Source of the DNA: a bacterium
GTDB lineage: Bacteria > Bdellovibrionota > FAC87 > UBA2466
Direction: 5' to 3'
Length of the DNA: 5,110 bases
Assembly (NCBI GenBank): GCA_019750655.1
Contig: JAIEOG010000184.1
Location: forward strand, 1-5,110
The position numbers were made by a program, and so were the translations under genes. Position 1 is the first letter of the stretch, and the number at the start of each line of letters is the position of its first letter. Below the pieces are notes generated by a model, which was not told the origin of the DNA, searched no databases, and saw only the letters and a list, made by a program, of their open reading frames with translations. Of the stretch, positions 4,777 through 5,110 are shown one piece after another.

Positions 4777-5110
4777 AAGTGGCGTGTAACAATCGGCCGA
4801 CGCGTTCGAGAAACGAGCACGCGTGTCTTCGCCTGGCTCTCCCGCACTTTTGAAGGCCGCGTTCCGCAAGGACAACTCGGGCCCTCGGACTCTGATTCTC
4901 TCCGCCGCTGGCCTCTCTTCGCTTTCACGACGTTATTCTGTTTCGCGGTTACAGCAGTCTTAATCGCTCCGGACCCGCGCGCAGCACGGCTGCCTACATT
5001 GCGCGTGGGCGAACTCGCAGAACAAACGATTACGTCCCCACTGACCGTCGAGCTCGAACCGCACTCGGCGAGTAAGGGCCGCGAGCGCTCCACTCCTCCT
5101 GTTTTTGACT
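4774..5110 (+). CDS. pgpH: PgpH/YqfF-like 7TMR-HD phosphodiesterase, N terminus (3' partial)
   Basis: The frame runs from a GTG at 4774 to the window end (112 residues). AGGAGGA (4758-4764) lies nine bases upstream, and no ATG exists in the open frame above. The layout is that of PgpH-type proteins. A basic N-terminal segment of about 45 residues comes first, then a single membrane helix (46-65, WPLFAFTTLFCFAVTAVLIA). The start of the extracytoplasmic 7TMR-HDED domain follows, with LRVGELAEQTITSPLTVEL (76-94) resembling the family's VGDVA..DI.AP, and TPPVFD (107-112) matching its PPVYD signature. In the full family, several more helices and a cytoplasmic HD domain that hydrolyses cyclic di-AMP follow. 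Those parts lie beyond the window, so catalysis is known for the family and not seen here. The long cationic N terminus is longer than I expect. The gene starts a new transcription unit after a terminator. Confidence 0.8.
   Translation, partial: MKWRVTIGRRVRETSTRVFAWLSRTFEGRVPQGQLGPSDSDSLRRWPLFAFTTLFCFAVTAVLIAPDPRAARLPTLRVGELAEQTITSPLTVELEPHSASKGRERSTPPVFD

Noticed and set aside
4731..5093. Minus-strand 120-codon open frame
   Set aside because: The + strand encodes a recognisable PgpH N terminus with a strong Shine-Dalgarno. The minus product is Arg/Ser-rich and resembles nothing.

Overview
The window is a GC-rich (roughly mid-50s percent) bacterial chromosomal segment. All supported genes are on the + strand. 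The cues point to a Gram-negative organism: secreted proteins with Sec signal peptides, a YfiM-like small membrane protein and the start of a PgpH-type HD phosphodiesterase. The tRNA does not encode its CCA end. The style (glycine-rich secreted protein, orphan 23S-rRNA-intervening-sequence-type gene, several unrecognised exported proteins) would suit Bdellovibrionota/Oligoflexia or a relative. That placement is an inference from gene flavour, not shown by a marker.

Layout. Positions 1-231 hold the C-terminal end of a small membrane protein with a CxxC...CxxC zinc-ribbon-like tail. A tRNA-Pro(CGG) follows at 268-341. Next is a structured noncoding stretch (341-516) with a perfect hairpin, a third copy of its arm, and a GT-rich arm facing a CA-rich arm. 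It leads into an orphan four-helix-bundle (S23/IVP family) gene at 517-894. A 13-bp perfect inverted repeat (961-1018) encloses the start of a secreted Gly/His-rich repeat protein (1016-2416), which ends at a strong intrinsic terminator (2433-2466).

The second half begins with an extended -10 promoter candidate and a 444-residue exported protein of unknown family (2595-3929). That protein appears to be built from about four diverged repeats. A 109-residue YfiM/DUF2279-like membrane protein (3976-4305) follows 46 bp later, probably in the same operon. A 76-residue exported, highly charged protein follows at 4364-4594 and ends at a very long terminator hairpin. The last 337 bases encode the N terminus of a PgpH/YqfF-like 7TMR-HD protein from a GTG start with a textbook Shine-Dalgarno.

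No shared pathway joins these genes. Three exported products plus a small membrane protein suggest an envelope theme. The most interesting signals are the start-codon-sequestering hairpin of the Gly-rich gene, the orphan S23 gene with inverted repeats next to a tRNA, and the unrecognised repeat protein. No complete defence system, mobile element or CRISPR array is visible.
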